A stretch of DNA of 64,000 nt, from contig JANQIO010000038.1 of NCBI GenBank assembly GCA_028282105.1, forward strand, positions 1 through 64,000. The letters are read 5' to 3'. The notes under the pieces were generated by a model that had not been told where the DNA came from, searched no databases, and saw only the letters and a list, made by a program, of their open reading frames with translations. Shown in pieces: positions 24,281-33,327 of this stretch. A program made the translations under genes and the position numbers. Origin of the DNA: Halieaceae bacterium (GTDB lineage Bacteria > Pseudomonadota > Gammaproteobacteria > Pseudomonadales > Halieaceae). How positions within the stretch are numbered: the first letter of the stretch is position 1; each line of letters begins with the position of its first letter.

Positions 24281-24753
24281 TGCGAATCGGACACGGCTTT
24301 GACGTACATCGCTTCTGCGCCGGCGACCACGTGATGCTTGGCGGTGTGCGCATCCCCCACGACCACGCACTGGAGGCGCATTCTGACGGCGATGTGGCCA
24401 TTCACGCGCTCTGTGACGCCATGCTGGGGGCCCTTGGCCTGGGGGATATCGGCCGCCATTTCCCGGACGACGATCCCCAGAATGCCGATATCGACAGCCG
24501 CATCCTGCTCAAGTGCGTGTTTGCGTTGGCCCAGCAGCAGGGCTATCGCCTGGGCAATGCCGACCTCACTATCATCGCCCAGGCGCCCAAACTGGCGCCC
24601 CACATCGATACCATGCGGGCGGTGCTGGCCGCCGACCTCGACGCCGATGTGCAGGCGGTCAACGTGAAGGCCACCACCACCGAGGAGCTGGGATATATCG
24701 GTCGCCGCGAGGGCATCGCCGCCCATGCAGTGGTGGTGCTGCTGCCCGGATGA
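24280..24753 (+). CDS. ispF: 2-C-methyl-D-erythritol 2,4-cyclodiphosphate synthase
   Basis: Cyclises CDP-ME 2-phosphate to MEcPP with loss of CMP. 157 aa. Metal ligands lie in GHGFDVHRF (Asp, His) and [16 protein letters not shown]. The C-terminus has [23 protein letters not shown]. Start overlaps the ispD stop. truD and surE, which commonly follow in gammaproteobacteria, are absent; pcm begins 72 nt later. Confidence 0.97.
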   Translation: MRIGHGFDVHRFCAGDHVMLGGVRIPHDHALEAHSDGDVAIHALCDAMLGALGLGDIGRHFPDDDPQNADIDSRILLKCVFALAQQQGYRLGNADLTIIAQAPKLAPHIDTMRAVLAADLDADVQAVNVKATTTEELGYIGRREGIAAHAVVVLLPG

Positions 24754-24825
24754 CAAGACGTGGACATTTTGTGATGATGCGGTCTGCCGCAGGGGCCGCA
24801 GATTGATAGCAGGGACAGACCAGAC

Positions 24826-25488
24826 GTGAACGCAACCAACCTTCGCGGCATCGGCATGACGTCCCAGCGCACCCGCGAGCGGCTGGTACAGCGCCTGCGT
24901 GAGCAGGGCATTGCCAGCACCAAAGTGCTGGAGGTGATTCGCAGCACGCCGCGGCATATGTTCGTTGACGAGGCCCTGGCCCAGCGCGCCTACGAAGACA
25001 GTTCGCTGCCGATCGGCTACTCCCAGACCATCTCCCAGCCCTGGATTGTGGCGCGCATGACGGAATTGCTGCTGGACACCGGCCCGGTGGATCGGGTGCT
25101 GGAAATCGGCACCGGCTCGGGCTACCAGACCGCGGTGCTGGCGCAGCTGGTGGGACAGGTGTACAGCGTCGAGCGCATCAAACCCCTGCAGGAAAAAGCC
25201 CGCGCCAGGCTGCGCGAGCTGCGGCTCAAGAACGTGCAGCTCAAGCACTCCGATGGTGGTGTGGGCTGGGATTCCCAGGCGCCCTTCGACGGCATCATCG
25301 CCACCGCCGCCCCGGAAACCATTCCCCCGGACCTGCTGGCCCAGCTCGGCCCCGGCGGCCGCCTGATCATCCCCGTGGGTGTCGATACCCAGTACCTCAC
25401 CGTTGTGACCCGCACCGCGGCTGGCCTCGAAACCGAGACCTTCGACGAAGTGCGCTTCGTCCCCCTGCGGTCGGGTCTCGTGCGCTGA
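24826..25488 (+). CDS. pcm: Protein-L-isoaspartate O-methyltransferase
   Basis: Repairs damaged proteins by methylating L-isoaspartyl residues. 220 aa. It has [28 protein letters not shown] in separate conserved blocks and the SAM motif [19 protein letters not shown] at 24826 is chosen because an upstream [13 protein letters not shown] stretch is shared with related proteins; an in-frame ATG at 24856 would start at [10 protein letters not shown]. It lies in a pcm-DUF368-nlpD-rpoS run. Confidence 0.93.
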   Translation: MNATNLRGIGMTSQRTRERLVQRLREQGIASTKVLEVIRSTPRHMFVDEALAQRAYEDSSLPIGYSQTISQPWIVARMTELLLDTGPVDRVLEIGTGSGYQTAVLAQLVGQVYSVERIKPLQEKARARLRELRLKNVQLKHSDGGVGWDSQAPFDGIIATAAPETIPPDLLAQLGPGGRLIIPVGVDTQYLTVVTRTAAGLETETFDEVRFVPLRSGLVR

Positions 25489-25499
25489 GAGCCGGCCCT

Positions 25500-26417
25500 G
25501 TGAAGCCGGCCGGTATTTTCTTGCGAGGCATGGCCATGGGGGCTGCCGACATTGTCCCCGGCGTGTCTGGCGGCACCGTGGCTTTTATCACTGGCATCTA
25601 CCCACGCCTGCTGCACTGCCTGCGCAGCTTTGACCTCGAGGCCCTGCGGCTGTTGCTGCGCGCCGACATCCCGGGCGCCTGGCGCCATGTGGACGGCGCC
25701 TTCCTGGCCTGGCTGCTGGCCGGTATTGCCACCAGCATCCTTACCCTGGCGCGGGTGTTCGGCTGGCTGCTGGAGCACTATCCGGAGCCGCTGTGGAGCT
25801 TCTTTTTCGGCCTGATCCTGGCCTCGGCGCTGATGCTGATACGCCAGGTGCCGGGCTGGACCGCGGCCCGGGTGGCAGCCCTGGTGGCGGGTACCGCGCT
25901 TGCGCTGGCCATCGCCCTGGCGCCGCGGGCCGGCTTTGTGCCCGGCTATGGTGGGGTGTTCCTGGCGGGTTTTATCGCCATTTGCGCCATGATACTGCCG
26001 GGCATATCTGGCAGTTTTATCCTGCTGTTGCTCGGCATGTACGTGGTTACCCTGGATGCTATTCGCGGCTTTGACCTGGTTTATATCGCGGTATTTGGCA
26101 TCGGCGCAGCCGCCGGCCTGATGTGCTTCAGCCGCCTGCTGGACTGGCTGCTGCAGCATTTCCGCGGCGCCACCATCGCCACCCTGACCGGTTTTTTGCT
26201 GGGCTCGCTGGCGGTGGTGTGGCCCTGGAAGCGCACCCTGTCCTGGGTCACTGGCCGCAACGGTGACCCGCGGCCGGCCCAGCAGTGGCCGGTGTGGCCC
26301 GGTGATTACGGCGCCGACCCCTGGTTGTTGGCCTGCGTGGTGCTCGCACTGGCGGGCCTGGCGCTGGTGCTGCTGGTGGATTTGCGTTGGGGACGCCTCA
26401 CGGTAGAGGCGGACTAG
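25500..26417 (+). CDS. DUF368 (PopT-type) polyprenyl-phosphate transporter
   Basis: Polytopic membrane protein of 305 aa with eight or more TM segments. The family signature is the repeated glycine/proline-rich motif: GAADIVPGVSGGTVAFITG near the N-terminus and ICAMILPGISGSFILLLLGMY in the middle. DUF368 proteins have been identified as undecaprenyl-phosphate translocases that recycle the C55-P carrier across the membrane (family knowledge). It is placed between pcm and nlpD with tight spacing (12 and 4 nt). Confidence 0.88.
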   Translation: MKPAGIFLRGMAMGAADIVPGVSGGTVAFITGIYPRLLHCLRSFDLEALRLLLRADIPGAWRHVDGAFLAWLLAGIATSILTLARVFGWLLEHYPEPLWSFFFGLILASALMLIRQVPGWTAARVAALVAGTALALAIALAPRAGFVPGYGGVFLAGFIAICAMILPGISGSFILLLLGMYVVTLDAIRGFDLVYIAVFGIGAAAGLMCFSRLLDWLLQHFRGATIATLTGFLLGSLAVVWPWKRTLSWVTGRNGDPRPAQQWPVWPGDYGADPWLLACVVLALAGLALVLLVDLRWGRLTVEAD

Positions 26418-26421
26418 GCCC

Positions 26422-27183
26422 ATGGGCGGGTGGGGCAGGCGGGGAACATGGTTGCTGTGCCTGCTGCTCGCCGCCTGCGCCGGAGAGCCCACCCAGGCAC
26501 CGGTGGAAAACCGCCACGGTGAAATCAAGCGCGCTCCCGATCGCTATGCCGTGCGCCGCGGCGATACCCTGTATTCCATCGCTTTCCGCTACGGCGTGGA
26601 TTACCGGGACCTGGCGCGCCTGAACGGTATTCCCAGCCCCTACACTATCTATCCCGGCCAGGAGCTCAGGCTGAGCGGAAAGCCCGTTGCTGTGAGCAAA
26701 GCCGCGCCGGTGAAGGCCCCATCCACCGCCCCGACGGCAGTGGCCGCTACACCTGTCACGAAACCTTCATCGCCCCGTGTTACCACTAGCAGCCCGGTCG
26801 CGAGCAATCGCGCTGTCGAGGCCTGGCGTTGGCCCACGCGCGGCACAGTGGTGCGCAAGTTCACGGGCACCACCCACAAGGGCGTAGACATCGATGGCAA
26901 GGCCGGGGACCCGGTGCTCGCGACAGCGGCAGGCACGGTGGTGTATGCCGGCAGCGGTATCGTCGGTTACGGCAACCTGCTCATCGTCAAGCACAACCAG
27001 AATTACCTGAGTGCCTATGGCCATAATCGACGCCTGCTGGTGGGAGAGGGCGACAGGGTCAAGGCGGGTCAGAAGATCGCCGAGAAGGGCAGCAGCGCCA
27101 CCAATGCGGTGAAGCTGCACTTTGAGATTCGCCGGGACGGCAAGCCGGTGGACCCACTCAAGCTGCTGCCCAGGCAGGGTTAG
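26422..27183 (+). CDS. nlpD: NlpD-type lipoprotein with LysM and LytM domains
   Basis: Outer-membrane lipoprotein that activates cell-wall amidases at division. The signal peptide ends in a lipobox LLAAC (Cys19). A LysM domain occupies about residues 44-90 (YAVRRGDTLYSIAFRYGV). A Thr/Pro/Ala-rich linker precedes the M23/LytM domain (about 130-250), which ends LHFEIRRDGKPVDPLKLLP. It keeps a His in THKGVDI that NlpD of E. coli lacks, but lacks the full HxH ligand pair, so it is probably a non-catalytic activator. rpoS follows; its promoter is often inside nlpD. Confidence 0.93.
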   Translation: MGGWGRRGTWLLCLLLAACAGEPTQAPVENRHGEIKRAPDRYAVRRGDTLYSIAFRYGVDYRDLARLNGIPSPYTIYPGQELRLSGKPVAVSKAAPVKAPSTAPTAVAATPVTKPSSPRVTTSSPVASNRAVEAWRWPTRGTVVRKFTGTTHKGVDIDGKAGDPVLATAAGTVVYAGSGIVGYGNLLIVKHNQNYLSAYGHNRRLLVGEGDRVKAGQKIAEKGSSATNAVKLHFEIRRDGKPVDPLKLLPRQG

Positions 27184-27480
27184 GGCGGTGATCAGGGCCC
27201 TGGCCGGGGCTATGAAAATGGGTTTCGATTTTCGCCGTTGTAGTCGCTGGGCATTGGGAGTAACCTAATTGGCCCTTTGAAGTAAACGCTTAGTTACATC
27301 TGTGGCTCAATGCGTTGCTGAAATTACTGGAAGAGTGATCAGGGACGCCTGAATCCCGCACTCTTAAGGGGAATGGCATCGCCGCAGGGCGGCGCCCGGG
27401 GGAAGCCAGCCGCTGGACTGATCGTGTACCGATCACGCACTGACGGCCTATTGATGGCGCAACAGAATAAGAGGTGAGGC

Positions 27481-28761
27481 ATGGAAGTCCGATCCCGATC
27501 AACCGGTGGCAAGAAGAACAGCGAGGCAGCCGGGACCGCTGCTTCGAAAAGGGCAAATAAAACCGAGAGCAAGGAGAAGACGGCAGCGCGCAGGGGCTCA
27601 AATGGCGCGACTGCTGCTAAGGAGACCAGGGTGGCGGTCGAGAAGACTAAGACAGGGGCTCAAACGTCAGGGGGCCGGGGCAAAGCCGCGCGAGGCGGTA
27701 CCGGTAAAGCAGCCGGCAAGACGGCGGCAAAGAAACCAGACTCGAAATCAGCGGCTAAAACGTCCGCAAAAATGTCGGCTGAAGCATCGACAAGCGCATC
27801 TACAACAGCATCGACAAAAGCATCAACAAAAGCATCGACAAAAGCGCCGGCCAAAGCCGCGCCCCAGCCAGCCGCTAAACCACGCACCAGCCGTGGTTAC
27901 GATGACGGCGACGACAAGACCTTCAACAAATCGCTGGACGCTACCCAGCTCTATCTCAACGAAATCGGCTACTCCCCGCTGCTGACACCGGAGGAGGAAG
28001 TGCATTTTGCGCGCCTGGCGCGCAAGGGTGACGAGGCCGGCCGCAAGCGCATGATCGAGAGCAACCTGCGACTGGTGGTGAAGATTGCCCGGCGCTACAT
28101 CAATCGCGGGCTGACGCTGCTCGACCTGATCGAGGAAGGGAATCTCGGTTTGATCCGCGCCGTGGAGAAATTCGATCCGGAGCGCGGTTTCCGCTTTTCC
28201 ACCTATGCGACCTGGTGGATTCGCCAGACTATCGAGCGGGCCATTATGAACCAGACCCGCACTATTCGCCTGCCCATCCACGTGGTGAAGGAGCTCAATG
28301 TCTACCTGCGCGCGGCGCGGGAGCTGACCCAGCAACTCGACCACGAGCCCTCGGCGGACGAGATCGCCACCATGCTCGACAAGCCGGTGGATGAGGTGAA
28401 GCGCATGCTGGGCCTCAACGAGCGCGTGGCCTCGGTGGACACGCCGCTGGGCCCTGACTCAGACAAGTCCCTGCTGGACACGATTGCCGATACCCATGTC
28501 AGCGACCCCTCGCAGCTACTGCAGGAGAGCGACATCAAGGACAGCATTGGCATCTGGCTGGGCGAGCTCACCGACAAGCAGTGCGAGGTGGTATCGCGCC
28601 GCTTCGGTCTGCGCGGCTATGAGACCAGCACTCTGGAAGAAGTGGGCCGCGAGATCGGCCTCACCCGCGAGCGGGTGCGCCAGATCCAGGTCGAAGCCCT
28701 CAAGCGGCTGCGCGTGATCATGGAAACCCAGGGCCTCTCCTCGGAATCCATCTTCGGCTGA
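27481..28761 (+). CDS. rpoS: RNA polymerase sigma factor RpoS with basic N-terminal tail
   Basis: General stress/stationary-phase sigma factor. From residue 151 ([14 protein letters not shown]) it is a standard RpoS core of ~275 aa: region 2 ([35 protein letters not shown]), region 3, and region 4 ending [18 protein letters not shown]. The first ~135 residues are a Lys/Ala/Ser/Thr-rich low-complexity tail with STKA repeats, resembling histone H1 or AlgP tails; an acidic linker precedes the core. Pseudomonas RpoS has only about 55 residues there. The ATG has GAGG at 27471-27474. The 297 nt upstream show no gene and may be leader. Confidence 0.95.
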   Translation: MEVRSRSTGGKKNSEAAGTAASKRANKTESKEKTAARRGSNGATAAKETRVAVEKTKTGAQTSGGRGKAARGGTGKAAGKTAAKKPDSKSAAKTSAKMSAEASTSASTTASTKASTKASTKAPAKAAPQPAAKPRTSRGYDDGDDKTFNKSLDATQLYLNEIGYSPLLTPEEEVHFARLARKGDEAGRKRMIESNLRLVVKIARRYINRGLTLLDLIEEGNLGLIRAVEKFDPERGFRFSTYATWWIRQTIERAIMNQTRTIRLPIHVVKELNVYLRAARELTQQLDHEPSADEIATMLDKPVDEVKRMLGLNERVASVDTPLGPDSDKSLLDTIADTHVSDPSQLLQESDIKDSIGIWLGELTDKQCEVVSRRFGLRGYETSTLEEVGREIGLTRERVRQIQVEALKRLRVIMETQGLSSESIFG

Positions 28762-28840
28762 TAGCCGCTTCAGAACAGTTGCGCAGGCTGGAAACAACAG
28801 TCCTGCACTATTTGCCGCTTGCTTGGCAGATGGAATGGCC

Positions 28841-28875
28841 TGATGACCTGGATTCCGTGGGAAACCAGGTCATCA
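28841..28875. repeat. Palindrome between convergent rpoS and fdxA
   Basis: A perfect 11-bp stem (TGATGACCTGG at 28841-28851, complement at 28865-28875) encloses ATTCCGTGGGAAA. Core and arms resemble the palindromes at 8112-8433, so this is another member of that dispersed family. Its place between convergent genes suits a bidirectional transcription barrier, but no T-run is present. Confidence 0.7.
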
Positions 28876-28926
28876 GTCTGATTTAGACGGGCCTTCGCAC
28901 TCGGGAGGAGCCCCGGGCGCAGCGGG

Positions 28927-29250
28927 TCAGCGCTCGAGAAGAGCCAGTTTGTTGGGTTTGCCTTCCCACTCTTCGGCGTCAGGCAGGGATTCCTTCATCT
29001 CGGTGATGTTGGGCCAGACCTCTGCGAGTTCGGCGTTCAGTTCCAGGAACACCTGCTGGTCCTCCGGTAGCTCGTCCTCGGAGAAAATGGCGTCCACGGG
29101 GCACTCCGGCTCACACAGTGCGCAGTCGATGCACTCATCCGGATGGATTACCAGGAAATTCGGGCCCTCGTAGAAACAGTCCACCGGGCACACCTCCACG
29201 CAATCCGTGTGCTTGCACTTGATGCACTGTTCGCCAACTACAAATGTCAT
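28927..29250 (-). CDS. fdxA: Seven-iron ferredoxin FdxA
   Basis: Small electron carrier with one 3Fe-4S and one 4Fe-4S cluster. 107 aa. Cysteine motifs [21 protein letters not shown] and [16 protein letters not shown] are near the N-terminus, followed by the helical C-terminal extension typical of this Azotobacter-type family. AAGGA lies about 9 nt before the ATG. It is downstream of mutS on the same strand and convergent with rpoS, the order also seen in Pseudomonas. Confidence 0.95.
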   Translation of the reverse strand: MTFVVGEQCIKCKHTDCVEVCPVDCFYEGPNFLVIHPDECIDCALCEPECPVDAIFSEDELPEDQQVFLELNAELAEVWPNITEMKESLPDAEEWEGKPNKLALLER

Positions 29251-29322
29251 CGCAGAAGTTCCTTCTGGTGGTTCTCAACAATGCGGCAGTGTACCCGTTC
29301 ACCGGGCCAAAATGAACTGCGC

Positions 29323-31890
29323 TCAGTCAAGCTTGGCGCGCAGTTCATAAAGCAGGTCCAGGGCCTGCCGCGGCGTCAGGTTATCTACGTCAATGCCCTG
29401 CAACTGGTCTACCACCGGGTGCGGCGCGGCGCCAAAAAGATCGTCCTGGGCCGGTGAACGTGGCGTCGCTGAGGGGGCGCCGCCGGCTTCCAGTTCCGCC
29501 AGCTTGTCGCCCGCCTGCGCCAGCACTGCCGGCGGGATGCCCGCCAGTTTGGCGACCTGAAGTCCATAGCTGCGGTTGGCAGGGCCCTCTTGGATATTGT
29601 GCAGGAACACCACGTGATCCTGGTACTCGGTGGCATCCAGGTGCACGTTGGCCATGGTCGGGCACTGTTCGGGCAGGGTGGTCAGCTCGAAGTAGTGGGT
29701 GGAAAACAGGGTGAAGGCACGCACCTGCTGCGCCAGTTGCACGGCGGCGGCCCAGGCCAGGGACAGACCGTCGAAGGTGCTGGTGCCGCGCCCCACCTCG
29801 TCCATCAGTACCAGCGAGCGAGGCGTGGCGTTGTGGAGGATGTTGGCAGTCTCGGTCATTTCCACCATGAAGGTGGAGCGTCCGCCGGCCAGGTCATCGG
29901 AGGAGCCAATGCGGGTGAAAATCCGGTCCAGCGGCGACAGCCGGGCGCGCTCGGCGGGCACAAAGCTGCCCACGTGGGCCAGCAGGGCAATCACCGCCGC
30001 CTGGCGCATATAGGTGGATTTACCACCCATGTTAGGGCCGGTGATCAGCAGCATGCGACGCTGGTCGTTGAGCAGGCAGTCGTTGGCAATGAAAGGTTCT
30101 TCCAGCACCTGCTCCACCACCAGATGGCGCCCGGCGCTAATGTCGATCGTCTGTTCCTCCACGAACTCGGGTTCGCACAGGCTGAGGTTCTCGGCGCGCT
30201 CGGCCAGGGTCGCAAGAACGTCCAGTTCGGAGACGGCGGCGGCGGTCTGCTGCAGCGGCAGCAAGCTGTCGTTGAGCGCGTCGAGCAGGCCCTCGTACAG
30301 GTGTTTCTCGCGCGCCAGGGCCCGGCTTTTACTGGACAGGGCCTTGTCCTCAAACTCCTTGAGCTCGGGTGTGATATAGCGCTCGGCATTCTTCAGGGTC
30401 TGGCGCCGGATGTACTCATCGGGAGCCTGGGCCGCCTGCGCCTTGCTGATCTCTATGTAGTAGCCATGCACCCGGTTGTAGCCCACCTTGAGAGTGCTCA
30501 GTCCAGTGCGCTCCCGTTCGCGCTCCTCGATCTCCAGCAAGTAGTCGCCGGCGCCACTGGCAATGCTGCGCAGTTCGTCCAGTTCCTCGTCGTAGCCGTC
30601 AGCGATCACGCCGCCATCGCGCAGCACCACCGGCGGGTTCTCGATCACCGCGCGATTCAGCAGTTCCACCGTGTCGGGGTATTCGTTGCACTGCTGCTGC
30701 AGCTGGCCCAGCAGTGGGGTCTGGCAGCGATTCAGTTCGTTGCGGATGGCCGGCAGGGCGGCCAGTGACTGGCACAGCCGGGACAGGTCCCGGGGCCGGG
30801 CCGAGCGCAGCGCCACCCGCGACAGGATCCGCTCCATGTCGCCAATCGGCTTGAGCAGTTCGCGCAGGGTCTCGAAATGGTAGTTGGCTCCCAGGCCGCG
30901 TACCGCTTCGTGACGGCTGCCGAGAATCCCGGTGTCGGTGAGTGGCCGGTGCAGCCAGCGCCGCAGCATGCGAGCGCCCATGGCAGTCACAGCGGTGTTC
31001 ATGACAGCAAACAGGGTATTGCTGTCGCCGCCCATCAGGTTGATGTCGATTTCCAGATTGCGGCGGGTGGCCGCATCCAGCACCACGCTGTCCTCGCGCC
31101 GCTCCCGGGCCAGGCTGGTCAGGTGTGGCAGGCTGGAACGCTGGGTGTCTTTGACATACTGCAGCAGGCAGCCGGCAGCGCCGATGGCCAGTGACATGCC
31201 CTCGATGCCAAAGCCGCTGAGGTCGTGGGTCTGGAACTGGCTGTTGAGCGCCCGCTGCGCCGCTTCCTGGTCAAACTCCCAGGCGGCCTGCAGACGCGCT
31301 CCGGGCCGCCGCTCAAGGTCCGGCAGCGGCAGATTGTCCTGAATCAGCAGTTCCGCCGGGTCCAGGCGCTGCAACTCGCCGCGCAGGGCCTCTTCACCTC
31401 GCACTTCCAACACCTGGAAACGCCCGGCAGACAGTTCCAGCCAGGCCAGCCCGAACTCGCCGCCCTGGTCGCTTATCCGGCCGCAGACCGCCAGCAGCAG
31501 GTTGTCGCGGGTTTCCTCCAGCAGCGCCTCGTCGCTCAGGGTGCCGGGGGTGACTACCCGCACCACCTGGCGCTCTACCGGCCCTTTGCTGGTGGCCGGG
31601 TCGCCGATCTGCTCGCAGATGGCCACCGACACGCCGGCGCGCACCAACCGCGCCAGGTAGCCCTCGGCGGCGTGGTAGGGCACGCCGGCCATGGGGATCG
31701 GCTCGCCGCCGGACTTGCCGCGGGCGGTGAGGGTGATGTCCAGCAGCTCCGCCGCCCGCTTGGCATCGTCGAAGAACAGTTCGTAGAAATCCCCCATGCG
31801 GTAGAACACCAGGTCCTGCGGATGCTGGGCCTTGATGGCCAGGTACTGGACCATCATCGGCGTGTGTTCTGACTGGGTTTTCGTGCTCAA
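29323..31890 (-). CDS. mutS: DNA mismatch repair protein MutS
   Basis: Mismatch-recognition ATPase, 855 aa (E. coli 853). The N-terminal mismatch-binding motif is [15 protein letters not shown] (Phe-x-Glu). The ATPase has Walker [14 protein letters not shown], and [22 protein letters not shown] with ALFSTHY-type FSTHYFELT. The C-terminus has a short DUF-like dimer helix. It reads toward fdxA; the accessory block begins beyond its start. Confidence 0.98.
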   Translation of the reverse strand: MSTKTQSEHTPMMVQYLAIKAQHPQDLVFYRMGDFYELFFDDAKRAAELLDITLTARGKSGGEPIPMAGVPYHAAEGYLARLVRAGVSVAICEQIGDPATSKGPVERQVVRVVTPGTLSDEALLEETRDNLLLAVCGRISDQGGEFGLAWLELSAGRFQVLEVRGEEALRGELQRLDPAELLIQDNLPLPDLERRPGARLQAAWEFDQEAAQRALNSQFQTHDLSGFGIEGMSLAIGAAGCLLQYVKDTQRSSLPHLTSLARERREDSVVLDAATRRNLEIDINLMGGDSNTLFAVMNTAVTAMGARMLRRWLHRPLTDTGILGSRHEAVRGLGANYHFETLRELLKPIGDMERILSRVALRSARPRDLSRLCQSLAALPAIRNELNRCQTPLLGQLQQQCNEYPDTVELLNRAVIENPPVVLRDGGVIADGYDEELDELRSIASGAGDYLLEIEERERERTGLSTLKVGYNRVHGYYIEISKAQAAQAPDEYIRRQTLKNAERYITPELKEFEDKALSSKSRALAREKHLYEGLLDALNDSLLPLQQTAAAVSELDVLATLAERAENLSLCEPEFVEEQTIDISAGRHLVVEQVLEEPFIANDCLLNDQRRMLLITGPNMGGKSTYMRQAAVIALLAHVGSFVPAERARLSPLDRIFTRIGSSDDLAGGRSTFMVEMTETANILHNATPRSLVLMDEVGRGTSTFDGLSLAWAAAVQLAQQVRAFTLFSTHYFELTTLPEQCPTMANVHLDATEYQDHVVFLHNIQEGPANRSYGLQVAKLAGIPPAVLAQAGDKLAELEAGGAPSATPRSPAQDDLFGAAPHPVVDQLQGIDVDNLTPRQALDLLYELRAKLD

Positions 31891-32059
31891 GGGCGGGCGC
31901 TATTGGGGCGAAAACGCGCAGGTTAGCAGGGCTCATCTGCACCGGCAAACCGGGGCCTGTCGCCAGCCATATTCGGTCAATTCGGGCCACGGCTGCTGCC
32001 ATATCGACCGGGAAAAGTGGTGTCCGGCGGGAATAGTTGGCGATTACCGGCGTTGTCAT

Positions 32060-32097
32060 GGGTAGCGGGACAGGCGGATGGCCTGTTTCTGCTACCC
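32060..32097. promoter_or_regulatory. Two-tier hairpin upstream of the HlyD-like gene
   Basis: GGGTAGC (32060-32066) pairs with GCTACCC (32091-32097), and inside it ACAGGC (32070-32075) pairs with GCCTGT (32081-32086). It lies 30 nt before the ATG of the HlyD-like gene in the mutS-divergent spacer. No T-run follows. It may be an operator or a leader-RNA structure; function is unknown. Confidence 0.45.
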
Positions 32098-32127
32098 GAC
32101 AACGCACTGAATACAAAGGTATCGACC

Positions 32128-33324
32128 ATGTCGCCAAGTCGAGCACGACTGATAAGCACCGAGACTCCTGACGCCGCCGTCCCCGCCGGCGTGGATGCCG
32201 CACCTGGCCCCGAAGCTCCGGCCCCAGCGCCGCAGCGAGCGGCTCGCAGGCGGCTTTTCCTGGCGATTGCCGGCGCCCTCTGCCTGGCTGCTGCGCTGGC
32301 GACGGTGGCTGTCTGGTGGCATTACCAAAGTACACATGTGGTGACGCGCAATGCCCTGGTGCGCTCGCATCTTTCCGAGCTTGGCGTTCGCGGCGAGGGC
32401 GTCATTGCCCAGGTGTTTGTCAGTGCCGGCGACCATGTCCGCCAGGGCCAGCTGCTAGCCGTACTGGAGAATGCCCACCTCATCGCACAGCGGGCGCAGA
32501 TTGAGGCCCAGCTGAAAACCCTGGAGCAGCGAATCGCCGTTGACGAGGCGGCGTTTGGCATCGCCATGGAGAATGCCCGGGTCAGCCTGCTGCGCGCGGA
32601 ATCCGAGTATCGCCAGATGCAGGCAGAGGCCGAGGCCGCGCGGATTCAGGCGGAAGACTCCCGGGCGTTTCACGCTGCGCGTCAGGCCCTGCAGTCCGAT
32701 GGCGCGGTGTCGGCCGAGATCATTCGCGATGCCGCGGCCAAGGCCGCTATGAGCGCTTCACTGGCCACGGCCGCCAACGCGGCGATGGCCGGCAGCTTTT
32801 CCGATCTCGAGACCGCCAGGCTGGCGCAGGAAGAAGCCGCACTGCGGGAGGGCGAGCTGCTGGTCCTGAAGGCCCAGCGTGAGGAGCTGCTGGCGGAACT
32901 GCAGCGCATCGCCGCGGATGTCGAGAGCACCCGGGTTACCGCTCCCGCCGACGGCGCGGTGGTGCGCCGACTGGCGCAACCGGGTATGGCCGTAAAAACC
33001 GGCATGCCACTGCTCAGTCTCTGGCTGACGGAAGATACCTGGATCGAAGCCTGGATTCCGGAGGAGCAACTCGGCGACCTTCAGCCCGGTAGCACCGTGA
33101 GCGTGAGTTTCCCCGCGCTCCCCCATGCGGATTTCCCCGGGCGACTGGAACGTGTGGGGCTGGCGACCGACTTCGAGATGCCGGTGGACTACCTGCCGCA
33201 GACGCGCGAAACGCGCATGCGCCCGACGCCTCAGATCGGCGTGCAGATTCGCCTGGAAGCTGCCCCGGAATTGATGCGCCCGGGCATGTCAGCGGTGGTT
33301 GATATTCGCCGCGGGGGTGCCTGA
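32128..33324 (+). CDS. HlyD/EmrA-family membrane fusion protein
   Basis: Periplasmic adaptor-like protein of 398 aa. A Pro/Ala-rich cytoplasmic start is followed by one TM segment (about residues 50-70), a lipoyl-like half-motif (GVIAQVFVSAGDHVRQGQLLAVLEN), a long coiled coil (about 115-270), the second lipoyl half (VTAPADGAVVRRLAQPGMAVKTG) and a beta-barrel end. The ATG at 32128 has AAAGG 8 nt upstream; an in-frame GTG at 32017 reads through the hairpin. No partner transporter or TolC gene is adjacent. It is 3 nt from the 7-TM gene, so an adaptor for that protein is plausible, as in polysaccharide-export-type pairs. Confidence 0.85.
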   Translation: MSPSRARLISTETPDAAVPAGVDAAPGPEAPAPAPQRAARRRLFLAIAGALCLAAALATVAVWWHYQSTHVVTRNALVRSHLSELGVRGEGVIAQVFVSAGDHVRQGQLLAVLENAHLIAQRAQIEAQLKTLEQRIAVDEAAFGIAMENARVSLLRAESEYRQMQAEAEAARIQAEDSRAFHAARQALQSDGAVSAEIIRDAAAKAAMSASLATAANAAMAGSFSDLETARLAQEEAALREGELLVLKAQREELLAELQRIAADVESTRVTAPADGAVVRRLAQPGMAVKTGMPLLSLWLTEDTWIEAWIPEEQLGDLQPGSTVSVSFPALPHADFPGRLERVGLATDFEMPVDYLPQTRETRMRPTPQIGVQIRLEAAPELMRPGMSAVVDIRRGGA

Positions 33325-33327
33325 GCG

